Source of the DNA: Aldrovandia affinis
Lineage: Eukaryota > Chordata > Actinopteri > Notacanthiformes > Halosauridae
Assembly: GCA_029706075.1 (NCBI GenBank)
Contig: JAINUG010000134.1
Location: forward strand, 496,001-560,000
Direction: 5' to 3'
DNA length: 64,000 nt
Positions within the stretch are counted from its first letter, which is position 1, and each line of letters opens with the position of its first letter. The notes beneath the pieces were generated by a model. The model did not search any database and was not told the DNA's origin. It saw only the letters and a list, made by a program, of their open reading frames with translations. This document shows, piece by piece, positions 11,066 through 20,264 of the stretch. Both the position numbers and the translations under genes were made by a program.

Positions 11066-11071
11066 TTTATT
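11066..11071 (-). terminator. Polyadenylation signal in the 5' LTR
   Basis: The minus strand reads AATAAA. It is followed by a T-rich and GT-rich stretch, as expected around a retroelement R/U5 boundary. The functional copy for transcripts is the equivalent site at 8002-8007. Confidence 0.5.
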
Positions 11072-11376
11072 AAACGAACAAACACAAAACAAAGGGTGGG
11101 GTCTTCAGGGGAATACAAACACAAAGTCCGCAATCCTTTCTCGTCGTCAATGTCCAAATCCAAATCCAAAATCCAGTTCCAAGTCCGTAATCCAGTCCGT
11201 ATTCAAATCCAAAGCAGCAATCCAATTTCCAACACAAAAAACACTCCAACAAACACTCTCTCCAAATCCTGGCTGGTCACACGACTTCACAGGTATACAC
11301 TTTCTATAAACACACTCACAGTAACTCCTTCTCAACCACGTTCCAACTCCTCTCCAAGTGTAGTGACAATCAGCCC

Positions 11377-11384
11377 TTTAAATA
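11377..11384 (-). promoter_or_regulatory. TATA-like box in the 5' LTR
   Basis: The minus strand reads TATTTAAA within CCTATTTAAAGGGCTG, about 160 bp into the LTR. The position upstream of the AATAAA fits a U3 promoter. The identical box is at 8313-8320 in the other LTR. Confidence 0.5.
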
Positions 11385-11535
11385 GGCCTTAAAATGGCTT
11401 TCAGCTGGCCGTTAGTCCCGTTGCCTTCACTTGTCTCAGGTGTGACTGTGGTCTGCTGGGAAATGTAGTGAAAATGGCTGCCATGTGTTGGAGGCCAGGC
11501 AGCCATTTTCTGGTGCAACCCTTTGGGCTGCCACA

Positions 11536-13319
11536 ATATATACATATACATATAAACACATTTTCACCAAACTTTCCTCTGTGCCAGCAATAACCGCCGT
11601 TAAAACATAATGTTGATAGAGTGCTGATGTAATGTTTCTGAAGCCAATGTAACAGAAACATTGGAGGGGATTGTGGATAAAAACATATCTGGGGTGCCAC
11701 TGAGGCAGAATAAGGCTTTCTGGAGAAAAAAAACACGGGATGATAAATATAAAAGGAGACTGCAAGAAGAAGCCGAGAAGACCTGGATCATTTCAGTCAT
11801 CTTTTGTTTGTACTTTACCCTCAACAGGATCCACCTAATACAACACCAGAAACGGATCATCTGGTCATCTGTTCCAGGCAACTGTTTCCCTGTCACCTTA
11901 AAATTGGTGTGTTCAAGGTTTTAATGAAAAAAAACCATCATTGGCTCTTTTGGAAAAAAACTTTAAAAAGAGTACCATTAATCCTATAGCTGAAAGACAA
12001 AAACACCAGCATGTACATTTAATTTAAAATACTTCTATTCGTCTAACATTGTCCAGCACTTTTGATCATGTTTTGATATAGCAATTAACAATCTCTTTTG
12101 GAATTAGTTTCTCCACAATCTGTCCAATCACCACTATAGGCTATATCACTTCACGTCCCCTGTCAATCCAGGAGGGCACACACTAGCACGTGAGTCCTCC
12201 AAAATGTGCACTGTCAACTGGCGCTTATTGTATTTTCAATCCACCAGTTAAGCTATCGCAGTCGATGCAGTTGGTGCAGGCTGATTGCAGGTACCCAACT
12301 GACCAGAGGAGGCACTATTTAGCTATAAGGCAATAGTTATCCTGACGACTGAAACCCTCCCTCCCTGGGTGACATTATGGCCGAACATGTCGTCCCATGG
12401 CCAACAGCCAGAACTGGCACGGTCCAAATTCCACCCAGACCATAGGGTGTGTCCCCACGCTGAGGACAAGTACCTAATTGGATCTTGCAAATTGCCCCCG
12501 TCATTAAAAAAAACAGAAAAAGGCAATATCGTTTAATCCACCTTGCATCAAAGAACACTGCAAGGGAAGTCTGCGGGTATTAGCGGGCGTTAACATATAG
12601 CCTATAAGCTATTGCCTGTGGTCAATCATACAGTCTGCTTATTTAACTGTCATTGCTCCAATAGATAGGATTTATGAGACAATGGCTCCAGTTCTCTAAA
12701 CCAATCAGCAGAGTGAAAACTGTAACCATAGGAATACTGAAAACAATGGCCTGGGTTCAATACTAATTCTCAATTAATTGTAAGTTATATATTTTTTCTT
12801 CACAAAAAGTTCAGCCATTAAGAAAATTAGCTCAGCAAACTGTGTTTGTTGAGTAAATAGCAGTTAGAGTCTGCCAAACATCTGTCACAAAAAACTTTGG
12901 AAAAAAAGAAGTACATGCATTATTAATTTTGCCTAGAGCTCCCCCCGATTTGTAACTGACAGAATGGCGCAGAAGTATTTTTTTAATTATATAAACATTA
13001 ATTAGCAACATTGATTGTTGAATTAACACAGACTGGTTAGTCTTAAGGGGGAATCACCACACATCATTGAGATGGGCTCTTAAAAGGCAACTGGAGCTGA
13101 CAAGCAGTATCCTACAGCATTTAACGAATAAATTATTTTAAATAATTTTTAAAAGTTTCTGTATTGACTTACAAAAATGGGCAATACATAATTGATGATC
13201 TTGTTTATCTTGCTCTCTTGCTGAGCAGAAAGGGGTTATGAATATCTTATTGGATTATGAATAGATTATTGTATAAATCTTTTTTTAAAGTTCTGTATTA
13301 AAGAAAAGTCTGTGTCACA
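11536..13319. other. No recognisable feature
   Basis: AT-rich DNA without gene-like frames or clear repeats. Small frames at 11401-11924 and 12323-12558 have no motifs and overlap on both strands. Confidence 0.5.
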
Positions 13320-13659
13320 TGCCACATGACAAACCCTGAACGGGAACAGAGCATTCAGGAGACACGGAATGGTTTGCCGGTCTACGGACCGGATTTTATT
13401 CATTTATTTTTCTGTCTCTCCCCCCAGACATGGGAGCGAGACAGTGGGAGTAGCAGGTTAACATATAACAAAGACCAACACAAACACAGGCACAAAATCT
13501 TCACCCTACTCGCCGCAAAGCTTTCGGGTAAGAACAACGAACTGAAATAACAAGCTAAAATAATTATAACTAGTGGGACACCCCGCCTCCTCCTCCGGAG
13601 TTCCCTTGGAACCTCCCAAGGCACACACATATCCAGTGACTTTTCAAGTGCTTCCCCAA

Positions 13660-13935
13660 ACCATTCATACTGAGACACTCGAACTTTGCAGTTCGAGTTC
13701 TCTTACCCATTCATACAGAGACACTCGCCACTCCCCACAGTGAGAGTTTTCTGGCAACCAGCCCCGAGACACCCTCCACTCTTCCAGTGAGAGTTCTCGG
13801 GCTGTTGCCCAGAAACGCTCTCCACTGCCGAGTGCGAGCTCTCTTTTACTAAAACCGAGGGCGAGAGGCGGACCCTCCATCCAGGGCACCCTCTCGCTCC
13901 TCTACAATCACACCGAGGGAGAGAGGCGGACACTC
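13660..13935. repeat. Degenerate hairpin-rich tandem array
   Basis: Roughly five diverged units of about 50 bp each contain GAGACACTCG- or GAGACACCCTC-like and CAGTGAGAGTTTTCT- or CAGTGAGAGTTCTC-like segments that can partly pair with each other. The minus-strand translation repeats an EEWRVS / GEWRVS motif, which reflects the repeat rather than a gene. Confidence 0.5.
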
Positions 13936-14023
13936 TTAGTGCACCCCCTCTCCCTCTTCCCCACTCACACAGGAAGCACTCTACTCAGTCACTTTTGACA
14001 AACGCACACAAAACTCCACCCAC

Positions 14024-14107
14024 ATTCCACATTCCATATTCCATATTCCATATTATACATTATACATTATACATTATACATTATACATTATACATTATAC
14101 ATTATAC
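14024..14107. repeat. Heptamer satellite that changes unit
   Basis: Twelve 7-bp units in register: four of ATTCCAY, then eight of ATTATAC. The period stays the same while the unit sequence changes abruptly at 14052. Confidence 0.9.
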
Positions 14108-14561
14108 ACGCACTCACACGCACATCAAGACAAGACTGACTAACTCCCCACTCGCCCCACCTGCTCTTAAATAGGCTTAGTTTCTGCCTGGCTCAGGTGG
14201 GACTCGTGAGGAAATCACCCAATCACAATCACTCAACTCTCATTCTCACATAGACACCCAATCAGCCAATTGACTGATTGACACCAATTAAATCATAATT
14301 AAACCAATTATGGCCTTTGGAGCTCCCTTCCAAAGCAGAAACCGTGCATGACCATTGGTTGATTGGTTGACTGGTAAATGCTGTCCATGACTAAGTGCAG
14401 TGCACCAAGCATGTATTTAAAGAAACATTGAAACATGGTAGAAGTAAAAGGAGAAGTGGAACAGGTGATCCTTTTGACCTTTGTGGTCTCATTTTATGAC
14501 TCACTTTAATAACATGCAAATATAAAAGTGGGTTTATGAAAGTGGTATTGGTGGTTATGGT

Positions 14562-14848
14562 CAGTGGCAGTCCTGACTCACTTGGTGCCCTAGGCAAGAT
14601 CAGTCATACCGCCCCCAAGCCCCAGGGAGGCCATGCAAAACAAGTGCAATAGGCACCCCTTTTATTTGAAGAAAATATAAAAAAAGAAAATGATAGACAA
14701 AGAAATACTGAAAAATATTGCACACAAATATGAAATAGTAAAAATCCAAGATACATACAAATAACAAATTTAAATTGAACAATAAATAGATTAATAAAAA
14801 TAGCATGCTTCTTTTAAAATGAACAAAAATAAGGAGGTGCTGTCCAAG
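14562..14848. mobile_element. Possible hAT terminus
   Basis: CAGTGGCAGTCCTGACTCAC at 14562 followed by GGTGCCCTAGGCAAGAT resembles the outer end of a hAT element known from many fish genomes. The opposite end was not found; the area is interrupted by a SINE at 14861 and a piggyBac element at 15351. Confidence 0.4.
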
Positions 14849-14860
14849 ACACTGAAACAT

Positions 14861-15220
14861 CTCATCTCTCATCTCATCTTCAGCCGCTTATTCCTAGTTA
14901 GGATCCCGGGGGCTGGAGCCTATCCCAGCATGCATTGGGGCGAGAGGCAGGAATACACCCTGGACAGGTCGCCAATCCATCGCAGGGCACTACATACACC
15001 ATTCACTCACACACTCATACCTACCAGCAATTTAGACTCTCCAATTAGCCTAACGTGCATGTCTTTGGACTGTGGGAAGAAACCGGAGTACCCGGAGGAA
15101 ACCCACGCGGACACGGGGAGAACATGCAAACTCCACACAGAAAGGCCCCCGGCCTGGATTCAAACCCGAGACCTTCTTGCTGTGAGGCGACAGTGCTATC
15201 CACTGCACCACCGTGCCGCC
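14861..15220 (-). mobile_element. tRNA-like SINE with 12-bp target duplication
   Basis: The minus strand begins GGCGGCACGGTGGTGCAGTG, carries a B-box-like GGTTTGAATCC, then the widely dispersed fish segment TTTGCATGTTCTCCCCGTGT, and ends in a GATGAGATGAG tail. It lies exactly between two copies of ACACTGAAACAT (14849-14860 and 15221-15232), a 12-bp duplication as produced by LINE machinery. It is not a tRNA gene. Confidence 0.8.
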
Positions 15221-15350
15221 ACACTGAAACATATTGCACACTAATAAAAAAATTTAAGGTGCACACAAATAACACAGCGGAGTTGCACCTTTTCAATACT
15301 GGCTAAGTCTGGCTCAATGTGGCTGAAAGTTAATTATGCACAAACCAGAC

Positions 15351-17632
15351 TTAACCCTCGCGATGTCCTCATATTCTGTATACACCCTGTGTCCTCCGGG
15401 TCAAAATGACCCGCCTTCACTAAACCCCCAATATAAAGCAGCTTAATTGAATTTTGAACAGCAAATCTATTTTGCCTGAAGAAACAACTTGCCATTCACC
15501 ACAAATTGTGTGAATACCTGAGTTTTCCCTCTTCACATGGCAGAAAGACTGCATTTATTCAGGAGACACCACTCGTTTCTATGACACTGTCAATTGTATT
15601 ATTTTTTACTGTATAGGTAGTAAGCAATATTTGTATAGTATTTCTATAGCTTAAGAAAGTAGCAGAAATGTGCATTTTGAATCCATTTTTATTTATCCCA
15701 ATAAGTCCGTTTTTTTTGTTAGTTTTTTTTGCCAGTGAACAATGTAATAAAATATACAAAACAAAAATGTGAACATGTGAACCAAACAACATAACTCAGT
15801 CAACTAATTAGCACATGTAGGGCAGTATGCAAGTGCACAGCCTTTGCAGATATATTTCTTACACCTGCAGCACACAGTATGTGTTTTACAGTCCTTCTTT
15901 GGCGGGCAGAACTGACACCTCTTCCTCTTACTTGCCCCAGCTGGGGCAGTGGCTGGGGCAGCTGGATCGTCAGGTTGATCACGAGATCTAGCCCTCTGAA
16001 CAGCTTTCACAACTGCTGCAGAGGGTTCTGTGCGGGGGAGATGCTCCCTTCTTTCGATGAATGGAGTTACAAGTGCCTTTCCCAGCTGCTCCAGGAACAC
16101 CCTCCTCTTGTTCCGCTTATGAGGCATCCAGGTAGGGTTGATCTCTCTCCATATCACAAAGGCATTGTAGGAGGAAACATCAATGTTGTGGAAGATGACC
16201 AGGGGTCAGCGGGCAGTCATCCTTCTGCAGCTGTATGTTCCAATCACCTTATCTAGGTTGTCCACACCTCCTTTGTTGCAGTTGTAGTCTAGGATGATGC
16301 CTGGCTTCCTGTCCTCACGATCGCTAATGTCAGCCTCTGTGTGCAGTGTGCTCAGAAGTACCACATTCTTGTTTTTCTTTGGGAGGTAGGAAACTAGAGT
16401 GGTGGTGGCAAACTTTGATGAGAAGACCTCTCTCTCCTTTGATGCAAGCAGTGCAGGTGGGAGCTCAGGCTTGTTCTTTCTAACTGTGCCAACCATGGTG
16501 ATCTTCCTCTTCAGGAGCTGCTGTCCGAGTTCATAAGAGGTGAAGAAATTGTCACATGTGACATTGTGTCCCCTCAGTCCCTCTGTCACATCAAGCACAA
16601 CCCGCATCCCCTGGTTCTTCTCTGGGCCTCCACTGGTTGGCTTCCCGGTGTAGACTTGCATCTTCCAAGCGTAGCTGGATTTGGCGTCGCAGGCCACCCA
16701 TGACTTGATCCCATATTTTGCTGGCTTGCTGGGCATATACTGCCGGAAAGGACAACGACCTTTGGACAGAAGAGATTAGCATCAGTAATTAGTATCAGTG
16801 TCACAGAAAACAGTCACAGAAATCAATAGTGAAAATCACTTTTATTACAGATATGAAAATAAATGACCTCTGAATGGAACCAGTTGCTCATCCACTGTTA
16901 CGTCAGGCCGTGGGTTGTAGAGGTATGGCAGCCGCTCCACCCGCTTGTCCCAGATCTCTCTTATGGCTGCCAGTTTGTCTGTCACACGTCTTGCAGGTCT
17001 TGACTCACGGTTATCAAATCGTAGCAGTCTTGAGTAAGTGTGAAAGAGTTTGAGTGGCATCGTGGCACGGAAAATTGCCCTTCCACTCTCTGCATCCCAT
17101 AGACTAGCTGCAGCCTCACCTCGGGACCTGTATACACCTGCTAAGATTAGCAGCCCTATGTAGGCATGCAGGTCAGTCTCATCCATCCTTTTCCAGCTGT
17201 CTCCATATTTTCGAAAACCCTCCAGATTTGTCATCTCCAGGATTATTTTTTCTATTGCTGGTGTGATGAACAGGTAGAATGTTGAGGCAATGTCATGGGC
17301 GTGGGAAATGGCATATCTTGTGGGTCCTGGGGTCATCTTCATGACATTTTGTTCTGCCATCCTGCCCTGTTTGTCATATGCTGCTGAGGACCATGTTATT
17401 TTGTCGTTTTTTGACAGGAAAGTCTCTCTTTCAGCTTGAGGGATTTATTCTTCTTCTGAAGATGATGCATCATGCTCTGGGTTGTATTCCTCCCCATCTT
17501 CTTCTTCTGATACCTCCTCCTCCGAATCAGAGTTGTCTTGCTGGACATTTGAAAAAATCTGTTCTAGAGCCTGTTCAACAGTGAAACGCGCACTCATGGC
17601 TTCAGCACAGAGATAATTCGGAGTACTGTCAC
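15351..17632 (-). mobile_element. piggyBac element 1, one end lost
   Basis: The left border is TTAACCCTCGCGATGTCCTC, a TTAA target site followed by a CCC-start terminus typical of piggyBac elements. The minus strand carries a transposase pseudogene. The right-hand terminus is not seen; the sequence changes at about 17632 into another DNA-transposon end (CACAGGGTGTCCGCGG). Confidence 0.75.
15804..17597 (-). pseudogene. piggyBac transposase, intron and two nonsense codons
   Basis: A DDE transposase of the piggyBac family that would cut and paste at TTAA sites. The ATG at 17597 starts a Glu/Asp-rich N-terminus (SDSEEEVSEEEDGEEYNP). An in-frame TAA lies at 17445-17447. The core follows, with the three family aspartates in VTVDEQ, VTCDNFFTSY and KGGVDNLD. 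A 108-bp GT-AG intron (16760-16867) rejoins VPFRG to RCPFRQY in frame. A TGA at 16206-16208 sits where the frame should continue, most simply a former Trp codon. The C-terminus is a Cys-rich zinc-finger region (CQFC, CCRCKKYICKGC, CPTC) ending at 15804. Apart from the two stops the frame is open, so the loss is fairly recent. Confidence 0.85.
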
Positions 17633-18250
17633 AGGGTGTCCGCGGATCCTTAAAAAGTATTAAAAAGTATTACATTTGTTTATCAACAATAAAGGCCTTA
17701 ATTGGTCTGAAAATGTCTTAAATCCATCTTTCAGAGGTCTTAAAAATGCTATAGACAGGAAAGATAAAAATGTGGATTTGTCATCTTATGTTTCATTGTG
17801 AAATCTGGGGTAACGGGAGATAAAGTCGGAGATTTTTTGTAGCGTCACGCAGACCAGAAAGAGCGGAACCAACAGAGGTCCTTATGTTTGCGGGGAACTA
17901 TTTCAGCAATGGAATCGACTCTCGAGAGCACAATATTCAAGTTCAACAAGCTAAGTTAGCTAACTTAACATCTAGCTAGCTAAAAAATAGCAATCTAACG
18001 TTAGCAATCGATAACGCTAACGTTAGTTGAACTGCCCCAGGCATTTGCACTCGTTATGGGAAAGTGCAAATTTAATGAGAACTGGCTCGATAACCCAGTG
18101 TTTGCGCCATGGTTGGTCCCAGTCAAAGACGATCATGAGGCCCGCTGCAAATTCTACAAAATGCCCATCTCCCCTTTAGCCACAGATACAATCAGACATT
18201 CCAGGTCAGCTGCCACATGCAGGTCTCTCTGCTCAAAACGTCGGTCCATT
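17630..18250 (+). mobile_element. DNA-transposon fragment with zinc-finger-like start
   Basis: It starts at a terminus-like CACAGGGTGTCCGCGG followed by the CCTTAAAAAG-rich stretch seen in many fish DNA transposons. The ATG at 18056 opens MGKCKFNENWLDNPVFAPWL, then HEARCKFYK, which resembles the first BED-like zinc finger of hAT-type proteins with its second Cys replaced by Tyr. The frame is lost after about 50 residues. The superfamily is not certain. Confidence 0.5.
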
Positions 18251-18273
18251 TCGCCATCAACAAGTACAGTCTC

Positions 18274-18490
18274 CTATAATGATTCACTGGGCTCTGGAAT
18301 GTGTGTGCGGCCTCTCCAGCATCCACATTTAGGCCGTTTTTGTTGCCTGGGCAACATGGGGGCATCGGTTAGGTCCTTCGAGTCCTGTACCACTGTCTTG
18401 TAGAAATCATCAAACGCATTATCTGACCTCTTCCGCTGAATAAAGCTTCGAGTAACTGCCACAGCTTTTTGCGCATCCTCTAATGATATG
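18274..18490 (-). pseudogene. hAT transposase fragment (ZMYM-like type)
   Basis: The minus strand encodes about 72 residues including DAFDDFYKTVVQD-like sequence (DNAFDDFYKTVVQDSKDL) and DAPMLPRQQKRPK, a segment typical of the middle of TTF/ZMYM-type hAT transposases. The homology runs right up to the TTAA that starts piggyBac derivative A at 18491. No catalytic residues are present. Confidence 0.5.
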
Positions 18491-20072
18491 TTAACCCCCT
18501 GAGGTTGACGGGATTGTCGACGATTCCAGCAGCAATAAAAGTATATTACTATTTCTAACGTCGCAAGATTTTATCATACACAGGCGGCAAAAACATTGAC
18601 AGAAACCTTCGAATCGTGACTTTCAGATTTGAGCACTAGCAAATAATATGAGATTTTTTAGACCAAAAGTAAACCTTGCCTTTTCCTCTCTTTTTTACCT
18701 GTTAGTACTGTCCCCCTTCTATTGACATGCTAACTAGGTGCTAGTCTCGGGGAGGGGCATGGGGCCATGTGTGAAATCGCAGCGTAAAGAATGTCCCGAC
18801 ATTATATCGCATCTTGTCTGTGTTTACGGTTGCAATCTGCCAGCAACAGACGGTGTATGCTGATATTTATTTTATATAATTAACGGGAGGATATTTAACC
18901 AGCTGGCATTCTGTTTCGGCACTTGGACATTATCTAGCTTAGCTTGATAATACCTATTGTGATTAATGTTTCTTGCCTCTCGAGAACTTGTTTGTTTGTG
19001 TGCTTATTGTTGTTTAGATTCCCAGTGTTTAGTTTATTGGATTCGTTTTGGATATGTTTTGGATTTACCGTTTTACTTTGTTCCTGATCGTTGGTTATTG
19101 TGATTTGTTTTGTTTATGTCTTTCCGTGTCTTCGCAGGCACGGATTTTGCTTTCGTTTTCCTACAGACGTTTAAAGATAAATAAATATCTTAAAAGAAAA
19201 CTGGCTACTTTTGATCATGTGCCTGTGGCCACTGCCAAACAGAATCTGGATGTTGGCAAACTGGCTTCTGTTGGTCGCAAGAAATGCGTACTCTGCAAGA
19301 TGTCGGGGAAACAACAGTGCACTCCATGGGAGTGCAAGGTTTGTGATGTTCCCTTGTGTCTACAGTTCACCAGAAACTGTTTTGAGAAGTGGCACCAAAG
19401 ACTGTGAAAGAACAGATTGTCTCACCATGTTTTAATTTTGAATTTTTTGTATAGGCTATAGGCTAGTTTGTGTGATGTTTTCAATAAATCTTCCAAAATG
19501 AAAAAACTTTTTTTTTTTTTTCTGTCTTCTGCATGGCTCACTCACTATTGCTCACTCTGATGGCTTTTGTCTTTGTCTGATAGCCATTGAGAGAGAGATG
19601 GCCCATCTGACAGATCTTACAGGTGTGGATCATGAATATTCAGGAAATTAGCATATAGCCCTCCCACAGCCTGAAATAAATTTGACCAGTTCTGATAAAA
19701 ACAGGTGTTGAGCTATTTAGATCTCAGATGTGCTAAACTATTTTGACATCCTTACATAACCAAGACCTTGATGAACAAACGCATATTGGCAAAACAATTT
19801 GTCACTATAGTTTAGTGTGTGCTTTCACAACTTTTGTGACGGCAGAAAAATGTATTCTTTATAACTTGTGTGTTTGTAGATCTATTTACAAGCTGCATAT
19901 GAAACTGACCAAACTATTGATGGCATATAAATGTAGCTGTGATTGTCCTTCAAATAAAAATATCAAACACTTTGGAGTAAGTGTGTGTTAAGTTGATGAA
20001 ATTGAGATAAATATCAGACCACGCCAAAATCACAAACCTTCTCTGAGCTAAGTACGGACCTCAGGGGGTTAA
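18491..20072 (+). mobile_element. piggyBac derivative A
   Basis: The ends are TTAACCCCCTGAGGT at the left and its near-perfect complement ACCTCAGGGGGTTAA at the right, so the element is bounded by TTAA sites. It is 1582 bp including both TTAA copies. The interior shares long stretches with derivative B (23207-24760). Only the C-terminal zinc-finger part of the transposase remains (19048-19407), so this is an internal-deletion derivative that needs transposase from elsewhere. Confidence 0.85.
19048..19407 (+). pseudogene. piggyBac transposase C-terminal fragment
   Basis: The last roughly 75 residues carry the Cys-rich finger region (KKCVLCKMSGKQQC, then CKVCDVPLCLQ, then NCFEKWH), which matches the C-terminal domain of piggyBac transposases and is equivalent to 57820-57968 in this window. 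The first part of the frame is not transposase. The catalytic domain is missing. Confidence 0.65.
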
Positions 20073-20262
20073 TGGAGGTGGGTGATGGCCAGTCTCGGAC
20101 CTCTTGTGTCTTCTCAGGATCCATCTGTATGTTGCCCTCAGAAACGATGAAGCCCAGGAAGGAGATAGTCGGGACATGGAACTCAGTCTTCTCTAGTTTG
20201 ATGAAGAGCTGATTCTTCAGGAGTCTCTGGAGGACTTGTCGGACATGGTGGGTGTGCGTGCT
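20073..20262 (-). pseudogene. Ty3/Gypsy reverse transcriptase fragment
   Basis: The minus strand reads VRQVLQRLLKNQLFIKLEK, FHVPTISFLGFIVSEGNIQM and DPEKTQEVRDWPSPTS, the thumb/connection part of Ty3/Gypsy pol. It stops exactly at the TTAA edge of piggyBac derivative A on one side and meets a plus-strand Gypsy fragment of a different family on the other. Confidence 0.7.
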
Positions 20263-20264
20263 GT

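Larger units (their letters stand above)
7903..11535 (-). mobile_element. Young pol-less LTR retrotransposon
   Basis: A complete 3633-bp element on the minus strand. Two 569-bp direct LTRs (7903-8471 and 10967-11535) start TG and end CA and differ at about three positions by eye, so the insertion is recent. The flanks repeat ATAT (7899-7902 and 11536-11539); because the left flank is a (TA)n tract, the exact duplication length is uncertain. Just inside the sense 5' LTR is a tRNA-Ala primer site (10947-10964), and just before the 3' LTR a purine tract. The 2495-bp interior holds one long ORF with a zinc knuckle and coiled coil, and no protease, reverse transcriptase, RNase H or integrase. It must be mobilised in trans. 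Confidence 0.9.
10967..11535 (-). repeat. 5' LTR of the pol-less element
   Basis: This is the sense-strand upstream LTR, 569 bp. Read on the minus strand it opens with TGTGGCAGCCC and closes with GGGGACACCACA. It contains a TATA-like box and a polyadenylation signal in the usual U3-R order. It differs from the copy at 7903-8471 at about three sites, two of which look like CpG transitions. Confidence 0.9.
13320..14350 (-). repeat. Candidate solo LTR or LTR-like block
   Basis: Read on the minus strand, the block has the order expected of an LTR: a TATA-like TATTTAAGAGCAGGTGGGG near 14160-14175, a repetitive middle, then AATAAATGAATAAAATCC near 13394-13412. The arrangement CTATTTAA beside a CAGGTG-containing flank resembles the LTRs at 7903 and 10967. 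Exact TG and CA ends and a target duplication could not be fixed, so the boundaries are approximate and the call is tentative. Confidence 0.4.
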
